From assembly GCF_023343835.1 (NCBI RefSeq), contig NC_064437.1, positions 23,783,001 to 23,847,000 of the forward strand: a DNA stretch of 64,000 nt, given 5' to 3'. The notes under the pieces are model-generated. The model had not been told where the DNA came from, did not search any database, and worked only from the letters and a program-made list of their open reading frames with translations. The DNA is from Lagopus muta. Lineage: Eukaryota; Chordata; Aves; Galliformes; Phasianidae. Of this stretch, positions 48,261-61,728 are shown piece after piece (the stretch's first letter is position 1; every line of letters starts with the position of its first letter). Both the position numbers and the translations under genes were made by a program.

Positions 48261-51200
48261 CCTACCTAGAATAGGAATAACTCACTCAAAATAAGACTCG
48301 ATAGCCCACCCAAAGGGGCACACAATTAACACAACCATTTATACAACACAACAATTAACGCACCCATACTGCATCCCACCTCCTGCTCCAGCCTCTGCAT
48401 CCCATCACTGACCCAGGTCACTGCACACTGGATTGGCCATCTGCAACTCTGGCTGAGCAAGCTTAGCACTACCCCCATGCAGTGAGATGTGGTCTCCGTT
48501 GATAAAGTAGAGCAGGACACGGCCGTGTCTCATCGGAGCAGTCAGAGCTGGAGTGGGTCCAGGAAATAAGCTTCCCTCTCCCCCGTGGAGATGGGCTGTC
48601 TAGACACATTGGCAAAGCTGTGAAGTCAAATTTGCAAGGCTGCATCCTTGTATACAGCGTGTTAAAGACACAAGTTCCTGTCCCCTGGCCTGTTAGCATC
48701 AGTGTTTTTTCATACTCCCTCATGTCAGTCATGTCCAGCAATGCCAATTACTTTTACTGAGAAATTCTTAAACAGAATTCTTTCCCCTAGAAAAAACATG
48801 TTTTTTTCGATCAACCCACTGGCAAAACCATTTGCTGGTTATTTTGCTATGCTTATTTTCGCTAACAATTAACATAAAAATAAAATAAGTCTAGTAGAAA
48901 GCATTCTTAAGCCAAAAAACATCAGAATTCATATATAAATTGCAATGGAAGCCTGAAAAAAAAAAGTTATCCGACTAATAAAAAAATATTGAACAAAACC
49001 ACTGGGAGTCAGGCGATGTTTTCCATGCCCTCAGGGCCCCACTCAACGCAGCACTTAAGGGCAGGCTGAAGACCATCCCCCTCCAGCCTCCAAACGATAA
49101 TGGGATGAGGGCTTCTGTTCCATGCTGGAGCCCTCCTGAAATCAGTAAATGACTTTCAGCCAGACTTAAGTTCTTGAAGGTCATTAGAGTATGTTAAACA
49201 GATCTCTTCATCGCCGGAGGCCCTTGCAATGAGCTAGAGAAACACGTGTTGGAACTGCACCTCCGTTTCCTCCCTTGCTTTGCCTCCCCCATCCATTTAG
49301 ACATCCTGCTCTCTGAGGACACATTCTGGAGCTTCATTCACAGCACTTAGAGGGGTGTGGACAACAAGGAAGTCACTTCAAACTAAACCAGAAATAGGTC
49401 ATATTGCAATTGTGATCGCAATCATAATTAAAACTACTTGGGCACATTGTGTAAACATACACAGCAGCTCATTGTCTGGATGCAAACAAGCAGGAGTGGG
49501 ATGGGCTTCCCACTCTGCTCCACCAACTACATCCCTCAAGAGGGCTTCTGAAGCCATCCCACCCCGAGGCAAGAAAGCTCAGCTGCTCCCAGAAATCTCA
49601 AGAGCCTTTGACTTCACTTGGGCAATCTCCACCCAGTTGCAGGAATAAACACATCAGTCCATGGCTTCCTCCTCATGCAGCTCTCCATACAGCTCCTGGA
49701 AATAGGCACTGGGATGAAGGCCACAGATCAGGCCATCTCCTGCCAGACCAGGTCCCAGCCTCGTGCTGAAAATGTTGAGACGGGACTGGTTGTGTGGAGT
49801 GTAACAAAGATAAGAGCATCCAAAGAGCTACGGATCCAGCTCAGAGAGAGCTAACACAGAATGGTCTGATCCTGCAATAGGTCCTCTTTTTCTTGTAAAC
49901 GCAGCTCATTAAATGTTTGCTGGAAAAACAGAAAAGCATTTTCCACTGAGAAGGGGACATCCAAGAAAAGCCCTTTTGGACATAAATTGGCAAAAGGCTG
50001 CCGAGCATTTATCTTTGGCATAGAATGTGCTCTGTCAGGAGGGCTGTAACTAACAATATGCTGAAAAACATGCCACAGACTTCCACTGTATTTTATTTGG
50101 CGCAAAGGGGTTATTCCTCAGCACAAAGTATTTGCAACTGGCATTGGTTAAACAAGAAATTACAACCTTCAAAAGATCCATTTAGCGTCGGCTGCAAAAG
50201 TACGGAATTTGCCATCGGCTTCGATGACAACAGACTGTGCTCCATAAAACACCATGAAGACGCCTGGCTACGATGCTCAGTGCAAGCTGCCAGTTCAGAA
50301 GGGCTCCAGGAGCTTCCTGCCCCTGCTCAGGAGGATGCCACCAGTTTTAGGACAGTGATATCTCTGTCCCCAAACCTCATGCAGCTGCTGACTTCAGCCA
50401 CCAGGCTCAAGGCACTGCAAGCTGATTTCCACGAGAACCAGCAAAGCCGATGGGGAAATGGCTCTGGTCAGGCTGGGAAGAATCTCTAAGCCACAGCTCA
50501 AGTCAACAGCACAGACAGATCCAAGGATGTGGAACTGAATTAATGGGTCATCCGGTCACCATGTGGCACCTGGGGTAGGAAGGGGGGAGTGTCATTACCT
50601 CCAGCAGCTGCCCCTGGTGCTGCCAAGTGGCATCCCAGGACAGGAGATGGCCGCATCCCCATCCCCACCTCTCCATGCAGAGGAAGAAGCTCTGCCAGCA
50701 AACTCCCCAGACCCCACATCTTTTTCCATTCCTATTTGCTGAGTGCTCCAGGAAAAGGAAACCTCAGAGGCCTTCCTGGTGTTTGCTTTGCACCTTGCCT
50801 TTGCGGGGTGCACATACTAAAGGGAGAAGGTGACTGCCCCCCAGCAGCCTAGTGCTATCTTGAATTGGCCCAGAGAAAGTAACAGAGCCTCTGGGTTCAA
50901 AATGAGTCCTCACATCAGCTGTCAAAAGTGAACTCTGCACAGTTCAACATAACTCAGTGCTCTTGCTGCAAGCCCAGTGCTCACTCAGTGAGCTGTGAAG
51001 TGCTCTGCAGGAACTTTACTGCTTCCTTCCCCAGCCCGAGCGCAGCTACAGCAGACATACAAAGACAGGGTTTTACTGGGCAAAAGCCCTTAGTTTACCT
51101 TGCTCTGGCAGGGTATTTAACCACTCACCAAATTTCTGCACGAGAAGGGAAAATGAAAGCTTTTGCACTGTTGCTGCCCAGCACTATGGTGTCTGCAGCC

Positions 51201-52262
51201 TTCAGATTAACCCTTGCTCCCATGCTTCTTCCAACTAGGAGCTTTCACTTGGCTTGAGATGAAGTACACCCTGCGAGCCTGCTCTGGGCTGGGATGGAGG
51301 AGCTGGCCTCAGTTGGCTCCAGGTGCCACCCAGCATCGCTCATGTGGGGAAGAAATGCTCACAACACAACCAGCCTAAAAGTTCATGGGCAGAAAGCTGG
51401 ATGCTCCCAGGATCTGCAACCTAAATAGGTAAATAAAAGAATGAAGAGTCATGATCAAGCAAAGACACACAGATCTGGAAAGTGTACTTGGGTCTCACTG
51501 TACCAGCATGGCACGTGTAAGTGACAGCCCTCCCATAAAGCATTTCTGACCGATTCTGGAGCCCTCTCCTCCCTTTTCATCAGACAAAAAATCATTCAGA
51601 TTTTCTCTCCCGGCACAGACTTGCAAGCCAATATTGCCTAATGATTGCACTGAAATCCCATCCAGCATTTGATGGGAAGAAATGCATCAAGCTGCATGTC
51701 TCCCACTGCCATGCGCTTGCACCGGAGCAAGCGCCAGCAGAATGCCAAGGACACAGAGACTGCTCCCTGCACAGACACTGCTTTTACTCTGCAGATAGTT
51801 TAAGTGCCCCTGATGAATAGACATGCTTTCATGAATCAAAAGCAAGAGGAAAAAAAAAAAAAACCAACAAAAGTCATCACATAAATTAAATCCAAGAAAT
51901 ATTTTGACCAAATCTGCTCCCAGCATTAGGAGGACTCTGAGAGCAGCAGATGAAAAGCTCCTATTAAGTTGGAGAATTCATCTCCTCATCCCTGCTGAAG
52001 GATGGATGGGTTGCTAAAACAAATATTACATTTCATTCTGGCTTACAGCACTCTGATCTTGCGCCGCACGAACAGGGGAGGCAAAATGCTCCCAATGATC
52101 GTCATTCACACGCAGATGAATTCAGGTCTTCCTTCTTGACAGAGCTGCCATGATACACACAGGTTTCTCCCACAGACTTCTCTGCTGCTTGGATATTTGT
52201 TCTGAACTAATCCTGGCAGTTTTAATGGACCTATTACCCTGGCATGAAGTAACAAAACACTA

Positions 52263-52650
52263 AATCACAGAATTGTAGGGGTTGGAAGGTACCTCTGGAG
52301 ACCATCCAGTCCAACCCCCCTGCTAAAGCAGGTTGCCTACAGTAGGTTGCACAGGAAAACGCCCATGTAGGTCTTGAATATCTCCAGAGAAGACTCCACC
52401 ACCTCCCTGGGTAGCCTGTTCCAGGGCTCTGTCACCCTCAAAGCAAAGAAGTTCTTTCTTGTGTTCAGTTGTGTTCCACTTTGTGGCCGTTGCACCTCGT
52501 CCTGTTGCTGGTCACCACCAAAAAGAGCCTGGTCCCATTCACCTGATGATTCACAGAGATATTGGTAAACAGTGATCAGATCCCCATTCTGTTTTCTGCA
52601 GGCTGAACAGCCCCAGGTTTCCCAGCCTCTCAAACCATCTCCCCCTTCTT
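52263..52650 (-). mobile_element. CR1 LINE 3' part, antisense
   Basis: Starts ATCACAGAATTGTAGGGGTT, then GGAAGGTACCTCTGGAGACC, ATCCAGTCCAACCCCCCTGC, ACCACCTCCCTGGGTAGCCT. On the minus strand the ORF2 C-terminus can be read in part ([19 protein letters not shown]). It is of a different CR1 subfamily from the copy at 24 kb, judging by the GGGGTTGGAAGGTACCTCTG tail. Confidence 0.92.
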
Positions 52651-55600
52651 TGGGCACAGGCTGCATCTTTCCCTCATTATAGCTTACAGCCCAAGTCTGA
52701 ATCCCAACATCTCTTTCCATTCTGGGATACCCCCACAGCTCTTGCTCACAGCAACACCCCAAATGATGGGTGCCTAACCGACTTCAACCACCTGCAGAGC
52801 TGCACCACTGGCACTGCCTGGAATGGCCAGGCTCTCCCAAAACAGTGCAGAACCCCTGCAACGGCCCCTGGCACATGAGACCTCCCTACTCCATGCCATG
52901 CCACAGAAAGACCTGTCATCCCCATCTTCAATGGGACATGAAGAATGAACAAGGCTGTGGGACCCAGTGCAGACAAGCCACTTTCAAAACAAAAATCGAT
53001 AATAATTTAAAGAAAAAGCAGGAAAAGCTGTCAGAAAACCCCACTGAAGACCTCTAGCCTCTCTCTGCTCTCCCTCCCCGCTGCTCCCAGTCCTGGCTGA
53101 GCTCAAGGCAGGCTATGCCTTGCCGCATCAGAGTGACACAAGCCAAAAAAGGGCCTCAGCCCTTTGAAGCAGCCACAACACAGGACATCCTCTCCATGGA
53201 GATGCACTGTGTGAGCCTGGCCCCCCACCACCAGGACACCAAAGCCAATGCGCAGAGTATGGTGGGGGAGAGCTAACGATGGAAGGGAAGATGCATCCCA
53301 GCGGAGTTCTGACACCAAACCCCTCTGAGATACCTTCCAAAAGGGCAGCCCAGCTGCTCCAGCTGCTTTCACCTGGGTTTCCTGAGCAATCATTTATGAT
53401 GTGATGTGTGCTACATCCCTTACTGCCTCGATGGCTTTAAAGTCATTGGCCAACTTCAACCGCAATTTGAGAACAACACAAACTGCAAAGGTAACCCCTA
53501 CAGCTTCCCAAATCCGATAGCCTGGTACAAATGAAGAGATCTGATGCACCCGGCTCCTGCAACCCACACCGTCCGCTCACGTTTCCTTCCCTTTTCCTGC
53601 TGTCTCGGCACATTCCTGTAGGCTCGGACCAGTAGATGGCACCAGAATAACAGCAAAGCCCGTCTGGTTCTGCAATTACCAGCAACATCCCTGAATGCAG
53701 ACTGGGCAGTGGTACTAGCTCTTGCTGGGTGGGCATTTTCCCCTAGGACAGACCTCCTTTTGCACACACAGGGCACCCTGAAGATCTGTGAGAAACTCAG
53801 AGACCTTCCAACTCTTCACACCCAGGACTTACTTAGGAACTCTATCCAGTAACATTTTAAGAGGAGTTAGATTATTTTGACCTTTCCCCTCTCCCTACTA
53901 TCAATTATACCCCAGTGAAGTGCAGTTCCTCCAAACTATCTTCCAAACCATTTCTCAGCACGTTTTACCTACTGGTCCTTTTAGGAACAAATTTGGAAAC
54001 AGCAGCGCCTGAATCCTCCTTGGCCAACAGCACACAACTGTGAGCATTGGGCAACACCTACTGGGTTGGGATGGCCCCGGCCCCTGCAGGCTGGAGGGAT
54101 GGATGGTAAGGCAGAGGGTGAGGCAGTGCACTGTGAACACTGCCCAACCACCCACCTCTCCACTGCTCTTTGGTAATTCCTGGTTTCGGTGAGCTCCTCC
54201 TTGGCTGGCAACAAGTTAAACACAAAATGGAGGGATGTGGGCAGCGAGGGATGGCTCGCTGCTATCACTGCTGTCACCACTGCTTCTTGTGCTCAGTGCC
54301 AGCCCTGTGCAGCTGTCTCTGATCCTTCCAGGGAGCTCAGAGCCCCTCTGTCCCTAGATGATATTGAGTGTGCTTATCCCCCATCCCATTGATTAGATTT
54401 GCAGCTCTCCCTGTTTTCCTCATTTTACCCAAAGCCAACTGTGTTGTGATTATGAGATGCAGCTCACACAGACTCTCCAACCTGGCCAGGAACACCAGAA
54501 ATCTTCTGCAACCGCCTATTTTCTTCAGAGCCTCAGTCAAGTCTGAAGAGGTCCCAAAATACAAGATCAAGTTAGGCCCTTTCCACGCCTGATCTTCACT
54601 CTTTGTGGCTCTGCAGAGGTTTTCCTATCTCTGCTACTCGTAACAGTGGGACTTTGGAAAGGGGATTGTCCTACAAACAAGCGTGGCAGCTGCTTCACAT
54701 AAGGGCTTGAGTTACAATCAGCGATGAGGACACATTTTTTCTTTTGTTTCTCACTATGTTTTGCTCCAAACCTGTAAACAGTTTTGCACCGCGTGGATCT
54801 GCGTTCTCCATCTGGTCCTGTGATCTGATTTCCTGGCAGGAATACCCCTGACATGGAATCACACAGGAATGCTGCAGCACATCCCTCCATCTCCCAGCCA
54901 GAACAGAGCTGCTTGGCCCACTGGGGTCTGTGACCCAGCCACAGCATCTCACCCAGTTACCCAATTGCAAGACCAGTGACTTGCATCTTCCAAAAGGTCT
55001 TCCAGGCCTTTGTGGCTTGAGAAGCTAACACTCCTTTCTACTTAGTTCTAGTGACTACATCACATTGTAAAATAAAAAAAAAAAGTATTTTCTGCCTCCT
55101 CTGAATGCTTGTCTGGCTTTTGCTCACAGCCCCTGGCTTGTTCTATCTTCTTCTGATGGATTAAAGAGAAAACAAAGAACTCTTCCTAGAGAGTCACGGA
55201 AAGGGATTCAAACCCAACATTGCAAGCGTCTGGAATGGCTCTTGTCAACACACTTGAATGAGAGGGAAAGGGATATGTAACACAAGCAAAAGCCAGCAGA
55301 GATGGGGAAACCCAGTGGAGAGCAAAGCCTTACCGAGGCAGCCCGTGGCCAGAGAGGCTGGGGCATGGGAAGCCCAGCACTGAGAGGAAGCCACGGCTCT
55401 GCACACAGTCCTGGAATGAACACTGCAACTTTGTTGACCAGCACAGGCAGAGCACCAGGCTAAGAACATGGGTGCTTGCCTGCCGAAATCCCCCAGTATC
55501 ACTGTAACGTGGGCAGGGACATCCAAGAGACCCGAGGGCAGGATCAGCTATATGATATTCACTCCTTCAGACGTCTGTCTTCAGCAGATCTTCATCTGGA

Positions 55601-56429
55601 GTCCCCACAGAATCCTCCCATCATCTCTCCCAGAGCTTCCTTACCCTAACTAACTAGGGCTGGGAGGACCTTTCCAGCTGCAATACAAGTACATGCACCT
55701 GAAGATCAGTCTATACCCGCCTTGAATGTATTTGAAGGCTGTTCTCCTGTCATCTTCTGCCCTCGAGCACCTCTTTCCTTCTAGACCATGGGTTCTGCAG
55801 CTCTCCTTACTGCTTTCTATCTCCGGGCTTTTCACTTAGTTGGTGCCTTTGACACTCAGCGAGCACAAGTGGAGCCAAGCACATGAGGACACCCCATAAG
55901 TGAAGCAGAACTACAGGTGATACGAGGAGATAAAAAACATCTGTCTTACTTCACAAAGATGCAGCTCTTGCATTGAGTCTGATGATTCACAAAGGGCACA
56001 GAGCAACAGCACTCCTTACAGCAGATTCATATTCCCCTATAGAGGCAGCAGGTTGATAGCTCCCCCACTGCCTTCTCACACGGCACCGTGCATTAAGGCT
56101 TGGGCCATGGCTTGGAGGAGACATCTGCTCCATAAGCCTCACAGAGAAACAAGAGTGATTATTTTCCTTTGGGGCGAGTGCCAATCCCTGGCTAGGAGCC
56201 ACTGGTGTGGATGGGACGAATCCATCTTGCTGGGCATCACAACCAGACCTCACCCCATGTACCATGATGCGCACCCTGCGCCACACGGAGGAAGGGTTCA
56301 CACTGAACAAGCCATTAGTCAGCGACATGGGGTTTCTGCATTCTTCTCCAGGCCCCTCGTTTTCCTGAGGGGAATGCCTCAGAAAACCCAGTGGGGAGGA
56401 AGAGGAATTCACAGTTCCCTTCCAAAGAG

Positions 56430-56740
56430 CAGTCTTTTGTTTGTTTGATCATTTTTTTAAATGATCAAGTAACTTGTGAATACAATTTCTGATGATTCTC
56501 ACATCCTCCCAGCTGGAGAATGGTTCATGAACAGGCTCCAAACTCTGTAAATGAGCTTGTTAGTCATAAGCCTTCAAACAGGCTTGATAAACAACTTTCA
56601 GCCCGCAGGATATTCATCAACCATTCTGTCTGCTTGGTCTCCTGACACTAATTTATTATTTACAGTGAGAGATCCCTCTCCTAAATCACAGGTGATTGTT
56701 TCTCTTCACTGATTAGCTGTTTCTTTGTGGGATTTTTTTT
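56430..56740. promoter_or_regulatory. Candidate conserved enhancer with a hairpin
   Basis: A repeat-free AT-rich block with TAATTTATTATTTACAG, GATATTCATCAACC and several TGATTAGC or TAGTCATAAG-like cores. It opens with a perfect inverted repeat at 56,445-56,468. Looks like other developmental enhancers, but only by composition. Confidence 0.28.
56445..56468. repeat. Perfect inverted repeat, 10-bp arms
   Basis: TTGATCATTT, a TTTT spacer, then AAATGATCAA. Each arm contains TGATCA, itself palindromic. Confidence 0.85.
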
Positions 56741-59700
56741 TTTTTTTTAAAGGAGAAACAATGAAAACCAAATCACAAACAAGCAATGCATAGCAAACTC
56801 TTATTCCGGAGCAATTCCCTTAGTTTCCATGAGACACATCAGTGTCCAAATGAAACAAACTGTAAGCAAAGATCTTTTTGGCCCAACCATCCAGACCAGG
56901 CAATAGCCAAGAAAAAGAGCGCGAACATCCCTGTGGGCTGCTGGGAATTTCTGTTGGATACTGGGTGCTCCTTGCATCCTCTGGGACAGCCCAACCATCT
57001 CATGGTGTTCAGCAGACCTGAGCCCGAGGAGTGAGGTGGGTTCAGATGTAGGCAGGCTCAAAACAGGCTCCCTGCAGGAATCCTTGCTGGAAGTTGCTCT
57101 GGTTCATGGAAAGGGATCTCCTTATAGCTAATCAGCTAATTAAGAAGGAAGGTGGTCAACTGCAGAGATGGAAGGAAATTAACTAACAACCATCTGGGGA
57201 GGAGACGCGGAGGGAAGAGAATATTCCCAAATCATTGTTAAAGCCAAGCTCTTATATACCACCTATCCCACAGATCTCAAAGCCCCTTATTAAGGAGTTG
57301 GGATCATGACCCATTTCTATGAGTAGGGAAACTGAGCACAACCAGTTGAACTTGGCCAAGATACTGCAGCAAGAACACAGGAAAAAGGCATAAATGCTGC
57401 ACTAAGGAATTTTGGAGCAATAAAAAACTGGGCCACGTCTACCGACATCGAGGAAGAAGAATCACACCAAAAACCATTTTCTATTTAGATTTTGGGTGCA
57501 AGCGCAATACCAGCACAAAATCTGTACCTTACAAACCCCACCCCAAGCAGAGCAGCCCCATGCAGCCTGGGTTGTGCACAGAACAGACCAACAGCCTCCC
57601 TGACGGGCTGCCTTTCATTTGAGCACAAAATCCAGACCTGTGGTTCCACCACCTTAGGTCCCCAGAGTGCAGAATCCTATCAGCATTCAGGTGAAGGAAG
57701 TAGGATGCAGAGATCAGTTCCAGCCCTGTTCTGAAAGCTTTTGTTTCTCTCTCACTGCAAAATCTCTGCCACCTTTGCTCACCTATCCTCAAGCACTTTG
57801 GAACAGACAGGCTGCATTACCAGCCTGGGTGTGGAGATGGACTTCCCAGAGCCAAATTGAGCAAGCACGCTTCGGGAAGAGACACAGAACATCCACCAAC
57901 TCCTTCGAGCACTGTCAACATGAGAGCGACCCATCCCAAGAAAGGACTTGACGCTGGGTTCACAAACCTCTGTGCTGCTCCCTTCATGGGAGAGAGTCAC
58001 CAAGATGCCATGCAGAACCGCTACAGCCCAGCACCTCTCCTAACCCAAGTCCGACCCATCCCCGCAGAATCCTGTCTGCTAAGCTGAAGCTTAGAAGCAG
58101 CAGCTCTTCAAAAGCTGCAACCACAATTCTTTTTCCTAAATACGGGTCATATTAGTGATGCTTCCAAAAAGCAGATGATTTCCAGAAGTGCTGAGCAGGT
58201 CTTTACAGCTTCACCAGCTCACCACCCTCAAACACAATGGAAACAAGAGCAAAGCACAGACTAGCATAGCTCCCCATGGGCTAAAAAAACTCCTTGATCA
58301 TGACTGGTCTGGCATCTACATGGGCTACAAGACAGGGCTGGGAGCAGCCTGGACCCTTCCCCACAACACCAAGGCACCCTGCTTTGTTCCCAGTGCTGCC
58401 GCTCTCCTCAGATCAGGATGCCATGTTCCCTTTCCATGCTGGAAATTTCATCTTGCCCCCAGACACACAGGGCCAAGGATAGATTTGCTTTTCCTTTGGT
58501 CAAGGAGGCCACCGGAGAGCTGGTGAGTTCCTTGTCCCTGGGTCCTGACGAATTCCAGCTCTCAGCGCAAAAGCAGTTGTGCTGCCTGAGCAGCCCGTGG
58601 CAATGAGGAGAGGGCCTTGGGCAGAGAGCGAGTGGCTCTTTGGACACCCGCCCTGCCCAACAGCCTTGCTGACTGACTGCAGTTTCTCCTGTCAGAAAAT
58701 GCCTCCAGCCAGAAAACGGGGAAAATTTAGGTGGAATATAACTGTACACCACGATAGGATGTAGTGACTTGTTAACAGCACAGCTGGCTCCCCTCACCTC
58801 TCTGCTCTCCTTCCCTTCCAGGAACACACGGCACCATGAGGTCCCGGGCACAGCAAATCCAGACTGTCTGGGACAGTGCTCTAAGCTATAACCTTTCCTT
58901 AGCCTCTGCAGTGAGAGAGGCGCCCAGAAAGCTACGTAAGCTGAAATAGATGAAGGCTGGCTTGCTCATCACGCTCTCCTCCCGGCTTCGGCCCTGCAGA
59001 CGCCAGGCGTTCCGCTGCAGGAGGCCATCCCAGCTCCAGCACTGCTCCCAGCCCAGCCAGCGTCCTCCGGATGCTCTCATTCTGGGGAAATTTGTCTCTG
59101 AGTAACGCTGCAGTGGTCCCAACGGACGTGCAGTAAGCTCCATCCCCACATCAGGGCGCCTTCCATGGGGGCCCAGCAGAAAGTGCAGGAAGAGAAATGA
59201 TACCTTCTGTGGCTGTGGTAGAGCAGAGGCAGGCAGGAAGGGAAATGGCAGGACAGGCACATGTCACACACCGATGTACCAAGGGACAGCCAGCCAACTG
59301 AGGTGCTGGAGGACTTCAAAGCCCTGGCTGTCACAACATGGAGTGACAAAGCACAAACCCCTGCACACCCAGCAAAGCGGGTGGCAATGGGGTCTACATT
59401 CATAGGCTTCAAGCCATAGAGTCTGTAACATAGTGCTGTTCAGACGGACTTTTCTGCACAGCCAGTGAGAGGTTGAATTCATACTCCTGCCCCTCAGGGG
59501 AGCATCACTGGGACTGAGGGTATTTCAGAGATGGCAGCTCTCTCAGCTCCAGACATCACATCCCACATACACCAACCACGCAATGCACCATCCTTCAAAG
59601 AACCAGACCTACGCTCTGTGCTCCACCACCCATGCACAGGTTGAAACCTCTGTAATCTGAGTGTAAAGCCACAAGGACAGTCCAGACAAAGCCAGAACAG

Positions 59701-60036
59701 AGCCCTGGACAGCAGCTCCTCTGCCAGGCCATGGGGATTCTCACTTTGCTGCAGAGAAAGGGAGCAGGGTGGGGAACCAAAAGGCAGTGATTCATCCTCC
59801 CCAAAACAGAGGCCCGAGGCTGGGATATTGTGACACTTGGTCATACTCGTGATGTGCTTCATTATGCAACGGAGGCCCAGCAGGAGCGCAGCTCCCTCAG
59901 GGCTACTTCATACAGGTTTCCAAAACAATTAAATATACCATAAACAACTTGTGACCGAGAATAAACACCTATAATCTCATCAAGCCATTCTGGTGATCTC
60001 AAAAACCATGAGAGTATATTCAGTCACCAGGGGAGG

Positions 60037-60064
<28 letters not shown>
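60037..60064. repeat. Poly-A tract (28 A)
   Basis: A homopolymer run in PRRX1 intron 1. Confidence 0.85.
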
Positions 60065-60067
<3 letters not shown>

Positions 60068-60589
60068 ATTAAAAAAGGAAAGACCATTGCCTTGAAGGAA
60101 TTATGGCCATGTAATTCTGTGCCTGCCTTGTCAGAGCACTCAGCTTTAAAGCCTGCCAGCTCCTCCTGCTCATGCAGTGTCCATGCTCTCTCTCACCCCA
60201 GGCTCCCTACCATCACTATTTGGGTACGTGTTGCACCAGTGCCAAAATGCACAAGGATGGTGCCCCTGAGTACAGACAGCAGCGCCTCATCCCTCCGCAG
60301 AAATATTCCACCGGCCTCAAAAAAAAGGGTTTTTTTTTTTGCACGACTCAAGGCTGCTGGTCAAGCCTCTAAACGCTAATACTCATCAATTGGCATAGGC
60401 ATAAGCAGCCCATTGAATCGCATGCTATGACCTGTGTGAGTAAGGACTGCCCAAATTAACCCTGAGATAATATTTTCCCATGCGACTGTTTTATACACCA
60501 CCAAAAAAACAGAAAACGGAGCAGTTAACAGTGGAAACTCAGCACAGATGACAGAAAGCTGATGTTCGTTCAAAGCCTGCTGGAAGTTT

Positions 60590-60900
60590 AGATCAAACCT
60601 TTAAGCTTCTTTTTTACGAGATGTTTCAAAATCTCATTTTCATGGCACTGTTTTCATTACGTCAGGGGAGGGGGGGGGAATTAAAACAAAAAGGAGTAAA
60701 AACTTTCAGTGAAATCTTTTTCAAATTAAGGAGTTGGAAGCGTTCGCGGATGGGCTGCAAACACAAACGCCATCAGCAAATTAGGAGACCATGAGAACCA
60801 GGAAGCAAATCTGATTGCGATAAAACAAAGTGAAACGCACAAATAAAAGCCTGGTTTTGTCCATGTAAAGGAGGGCAGTGCAATCAGCACCCTCAGACAC
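60590..60900. promoter_or_regulatory. Candidate conserved non-coding element
   Basis: A repeat-free AT-rich stretch with CATTACGTCAG (a CRE-like TTACGTCA core), TTCAAATTAAGG and GCAAATTAGG. Possible enhancer; composition only. Confidence 0.2.
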
Positions 60901-61077
60901 ACTCAGCTCCCTCCTTCACATTCACATAGCTTTCCACCCCTCTGTTAAAAACAGTAAATTGCCCATTTTTGTCCATTCTTTGCTTTGCTTTCGTTTCATT
61001 TTTCTTCAGGACTCTGCATGTGACAGAGTTGCACTCCTGTCTCTTGTAGGCAGCCAGAAGACAGAGAAATCTACATG

Positions 61078-61094
61078 AAAAAAAAAAAAAAAAA
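61078..61094. repeat. Poly-A tract
   Basis: A run of 17 A in PRRX1 intron 1. Confidence 0.8.
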
Positions 61095-61696
61095 GCTTTT
61101 CCAATTTCAAATCACAGCATTCAAGGATGCAAGAAAAAATATCAAACAGCAGGCAATGCTTAACCAAATAATCACACACCAACCGGCCTGAGAGCAAAAT
61201 GACAAAGCAGGCAGGCTCTAGGATGCCCGCCGCACTGCTGGTGTGCACAAAGATCAGTCTTGCAAGAAGCAGCAAGCTGCTCTGTTTCTTTCAGGCAAAC
61301 AGCCCAAAGGAGTGCCTCAAAATGAGCACCCATCCCCAGTTTTTGCATGAGTGGATGGGAGGGGAGGGCTGGGTTTGGGATACTCATTCCCGGCGGCACC
61401 GTGGATGGATGCTCAGCGCTGCTGCGTGGTTCAGGCTTCACTTCGTTCATTTGCGAGGTGAGCTCCTGCCTCCAGCCCGTTCTTTGCCTATCTCAGTCTG
61501 AGCAGCTTCTGGGAATGAGGGCTGCATTTCACAAAAGAAACAGCCCTTTAGAGCTTCAAGAGAAAGCAAGTTTGTAAAAAACCCCACAGCCCTGCTGCTT
61601 TCTTCCCGTATACCTCGGCAGCGCCCGAACCGCTCTTCCCATTACAAAGCAATGGCAGAGCTCTTCTTCTCCTTACAACATTCCCCATGGTTTTGG

Positions 61697-61728
61697 GTTT
61701 TTTTTTTGTTTGTTTGTTTTTTTGTTTT
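61697..61728. repeat. T-rich (GTTT)n tract
   Basis: T runs interrupted by G at three to seven base intervals (TTTGTTTGTTTGTTTTTTTG). Confidence 0.75.

Noticed and set aside
52337-52762. 141-codon minus-strand frame as a host gene
   Set aside because: It includes the CR1 ORF2 C-terminus ([11 protein letters not shown]) and runs through adjacent repeat sequence.
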